From: an uncultured Bacillota bacterium
GTDB taxonomy: Bacteria > Bacillota > JAAYKD01
NCBI GenBank assembly: GCA_937897315.1
Contig: CALCNS010000070.1
Location: 1-15,177 of the forward strand
Length of the DNA: 15,177 bases
Reading direction: 5' to 3'
The position numbers and the translations under genes are program-made. The notes below the pieces were generated by a model. That model had not been told where the DNA came from. It saw only the letters and a list, made by a program, of their open reading frames with translations, and did not search any database. Below, one piece after another: positions 12,994 to 15,177 of the stretch (position 1 is its first letter; each line of letters begins with the position of its first letter).

Positions 12994-14871
12994 ATGGGTA
13001 AAAGACCTTTTCAAACAGAATCAAAAAAATTGATGAATCTAATGATTAACTCCATTTATACCCACAAAGAGGTGTTCTTACGAGAATTGATTTCGAATGC
13101 CAGTGACGCTTTAGACAAATTGTTCATTCGAGAACTAAATGAGAATCGTAGTGGAATTCAACGGGAGGATTTGCGAATTTACTTGGAAGTAGATGAGAAA
13201 GCCCGCACCTTAGCGATTCATGACAATGGTTGTGGTATGAATGAAAGCGAAATGGCGGAGCATTTAGGAACCATTGCCAAGAGCGGGACCTTGGATTTCA
13301 AAAATGCTCAAGCATCCCCGGTTCAAGTGATTGGTCAATTCGGGGTTGGATTTTATTCTGCTTTCATGGTTAGCAAAAGGGTCCGTGTCATCAGTAAAGC
13401 TTATGGACAAGATCAAGCTTTCTGCTGGGAATCTGAGGGGGAAGAGGGCTTTACCTTAGAGCCATGTGAAAAAGAGGGTTGGGGTACGACGGTCACGTTG
13501 TTTTTAAGAGAAGATCTAGTAGAGGAAAACTATTCGGAATACTTGGAAGAATATACCCTTCGCCGTCTGATCAAGAAGTATTCAGATTATATTCGATACC
13601 CAATTCAATTAGAAGTGGATGAGTATGACACCGAGTCAGCGGAGGAGGAAACACCTTCAAAGAAGCGTGTTTGGAAGACCCTAAATAGCATGGTACCTGT
13701 TTGGCGATTACCCAAGGAGGAATTGGAGGAGAAAGCAACACAGTTTTACCAGGATAAGTTCTCTGACTACAAAGAACCCTTACATAAAATTGCGTATCAA
13801 GTGGAAGGCGCTATTTCTTATCATGCTTTGCTTTACATCCCATCAGAAACCCCCTATGGATACTACACGAAGAATTTCGAAAAAGGGTTGCAGCTATATT
13901 GCAATGATGTCCTAATCATGGAAAATTGCCCCGATTTGTTACCGGACCACTTTGCTTTTGTCAGAGGAATTGTGGATTCTGCAGATTTTTCACTGAACAT
14001 CTCAAGAGAAATGTTGCAGCAAAATCGTCAGTTACAACTCATCGCGAAGAACATCGAAAAGAGAATACGAACTGAACTAGCCAAAATTCTAGCGGATCAA
14101 CGGGAAGTGTATGAGAAATTCTGGAAAGCGTTCGGACTGCAAATCAAGTATGGTGTTTATGCAGATTTTGGCATACATAAAGAAGATTTGAAAGATTTAT
14201 TGCTTTTCCATTCCCTGCAACAGGATAGGAAAATCACTCTGAATGAATATTTCAGCTCAATGCCGGAGGATCAGAAAGAGATTTACTATGCCACCGGTGA
14301 GAGTGTTCAGAAAATCGCTGCTTTACCACAAAGTGAAAGGGTTCGCGAGAGAGGATTTGATATTCTCGCTATGACGGATGAAGTAGATGAATTTGCTCTT
14401 AAAGTGCTCAGAGAATACGAAAAGAAACCCTTCCGCTCGGTGGCAGATGCAAAATTGGATATCATGGATGCGGACCAGAAAGAAGCCATGGAATCACTGA
14501 ATCGTGAGAACCAATCGTTATTATATGATATGACTCAAGCATTAGGGCAACATGTGAAAGCCGTACGCTTATCTACTCGCTTAAAAAACAATCCTCTTTG
14601 CTTGGTTAGTGAAGGAGAAATCTCATTGGAAATGGAAAAGGTTCTTAATGCCATGCCCAATCGAGAGAGTGAAGTAAAAGCAGAGAGGATTCTCGAAGTG
14701 AATCCTCATCACAAGGTATTTGAAACACTACAAGAATTAGCCGGCCAACCGGAGCAGCTCAAGAAGTATACCAAACTTTTATACGATCAAGCCTTACTGA
14801 TGGCCGGTTTTACTCTTGAAGATCCTGTGGCGTTCTCCAATTCCGTCATTGAATTTATGACGAAGAAATAG
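12994..14871 (+). CDS. htpG: Hsp90-family chaperone HtpG
   Basis: I start at ATG 12994 (MGKRPFQTES), 6 bases after GAGGTG (12982-12987). Upstream in-frame ATGs at 12928 and 12988 overlap the promoter/CIRCE or abut the site. The 625-residue length is normal for bacterial HtpG. The N-terminal GHKL ATPase domain shows E31-L-I-S-N35-A-S-D-A-L-D, IHDNGCGM (75-82, D77) and GQFGVGFYSAFMV (114-126). The middle domain contains NISREMLQQNRQL and the C-terminal dimerisation domain ends with EFMTKK. It is a cytosolic ATP-dependent protein-folding chaperone. The perfect CIRCE site indicates control by HrcA with groESL/dnaK-type genes. No terminator separates it from the rhomboid gene, which starts 31 bases later. 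Confidence 0.96.
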   Translation: MGKRPFQTESKKLMNLMINSIYTHKEVFLRELISNASDALDKLFIRELNENRSGIQREDLRIYLEVDEKARTLAIHDNGCGMNESEMAEHLGTIAKSGTLDFKNAQASPVQVIGQFGVGFYSAFMVSKRVRVISKAYGQDQAFCWESEGEEGFTLEPCEKEGWGTTVTLFLREDLVEENYSEYLEEYTLRRLIKKYSDYIRYPIQLEVDEYDTESAEEETPSKKRVWKTLNSMVPVWRLPKEELEEKATQFYQDKFSDYKEPLHKIAYQVEGAISYHALLYIPSETPYGYYTKNFEKGLQLYCNDVLIMENCPDLLPDHFAFVRGIVDSADFSLNISREMLQQNRQLQLIAKNIEKRIRTELAKILADQREVYEKFWKAFGLQIKYGVYADFGIHKEDLKDLLLFHSLQQDRKITLNEYFSSMPEDQKEIYYATGESVQKIAALPQSERVRERGFDILAMTDEVDEFALKVLREYEKKPFRSVADAKLDIMDADQKEAMESLNRENQSLLYDMTQALGQHVKAVRLSTRLKNNPLCLVSEGEISLEMEKVLNAMPNRESEVKAERILEVNPHHKVFETLQELAGQPEQLKKYTKLLYDQALLMAGFTLEDPVAFSNSVIEFMTKK

Positions 14872-14902
14872 GATAAATGAATAACAGAAAGAAGGGTTGT
14901 CC

Positions 14903-15177
14903 ATGACTCCATCGATCAAAATTCGCTACAACTCACCCATAATCTTAAGTTTTGTGCTCATCTCACTGATGGCCTTAGGGTTAGCGAAACTGACCAATGG
15001 TCAAAGCAACATTCTCCTTTTTTCTGTTTATCCTTCCTCATGGAGTGATCCTTTGACTTATGTTAGAATACTAACCCATGTCTTTGGTCATCTGGATTGG
15101 GCACACTATAGCTCAAATATCATGTTAATGCTGTTGATAGGCCCATTATTGGAAGAAAAATATGGTAGCGTACAAAT
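14903..15177 (+). CDS. Rhomboid-family intramembrane serine protease, N-terminal part; 3' end outside window
   Basis: ATG 14903 follows AAGGG (14892-14896) by 6 bases. The first 91 residues are in the window. A basic N-terminus leads into a hydrophobic segment (about 12-30). Then RILTHVFGHLDWAHYSSN (55-72) and MLLIGPLLEEKYGS (76-89) give the rhomboid pattern H-x-x-x-H-x-x-x-x-H-x-x-x-N followed by G-x-x-x-E-x-x-x-G. In active rhomboids these form the oxyanion and loop regions; the catalytic GxSG serine and distal His would be beyond the right edge, so activity cannot be judged. Position directly behind htpG suggests co-transcription under CIRCE. Confidence 0.82.
   Translation, partial: MTPSIKIRYNSPIILSFVLISLMALGLAKLTNGQSNILLFSVYPSSWSDPLTYVRILTHVFGHLDWAHYSSNIMLMLLIGPLLEEKYGSVQ

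Noticed and set aside
1..15177. CRISPR arrays, tRNA/rRNA genes, insertion sequences, phage attachment sites
   Set aside because: I saw no regularly spaced repeats, no tRNA-like cloverleaf sequence, no transposase motifs and no paired direct repeats flanking the defence block; the island's left border is outside the window.

Overview
The window looks like a stretch of chromosome from a low-to-moderate GC, probably anaerobic Bacillota (Clostridia-like) organism. The evidence is strong AGGAGG-type ribosome binding sites, TTG and GTG starts, sigma-A style promoters, short hairpin-plus-T-tract terminators, a perfect CIRCE element, and the DUF1858 / DUF438-hemerythrin-PAS pair typical of anaerobes. 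The species cannot be named from this sequence. Every gene I support is on the + strand. No rRNA, tRNA, CRISPR array or transposase was seen.

Region 1 (1-4130) looks like the right-hand part of a defence or restriction island. It holds the 3' end of a DUF262/DUF1524 (GmrSD-like) nuclease gene that runs off the left edge, a small DUF4926-like protein, and a 956-residue SF2 helicase whose C-terminus carries a nuclease-like signature (IADYL, then VELYHCK). A hairpin lies on the stop codon of the small gene. Two strong hairpin terminators (4230-4268 and 4291-4341) insulate this block from what follows.

Region 2 (4380-9326) is a branched-chain amino acid type ABC uptake operon, livJ-livH-livM-livG-livF, with tight spacing and start/stop overlaps. 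Its roughly 320-base leader is the most interesting part of the window. A good promoter is followed by a 79-codon small ORF with a strong ribosome binding site. The second half of that ORF is dominated by Val, Leu and Ile codons, including an exact 15-base tandem duplication coding Ile-Ile-Ile-Leu-Ser twice. One terminator hairpin lies inside the ORF and another follows its stop codon, just before livJ. The arrangement fits ribosome-mediated attenuation by a leader peptide, with a possible antiterminator pairing that a ribosome at the stop codon would mask. This would sense the same amino acids the operon is predicted to import.

Region 3 (9330-12894) begins with an ion-transporter-superfamily permease that has its own extended -10 promoter. 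Next comes a Crp/Fnr regulator that keeps all four FNR iron-sulfur cysteines and the E-x-x-S-R DNA-reading helix. A near-perfect FNR box sits 41.5 bases upstream of a predicted start site for a DUF1858 gene and a DUF438-hemerythrin-PAS sensor gene. The layout suggests an oxygen or NO sensing circuit in which the regulator activates the adjacent pair.

Region 4 (12904-15177) holds htpG (Hsp90), whose sigma-A promoter is followed directly by a perfect CIRCE operator, pointing to HrcA control. A rhomboid-family intramembrane protease gene starts 31 bases after htpG with no terminator between them, and it is cut by the right edge.
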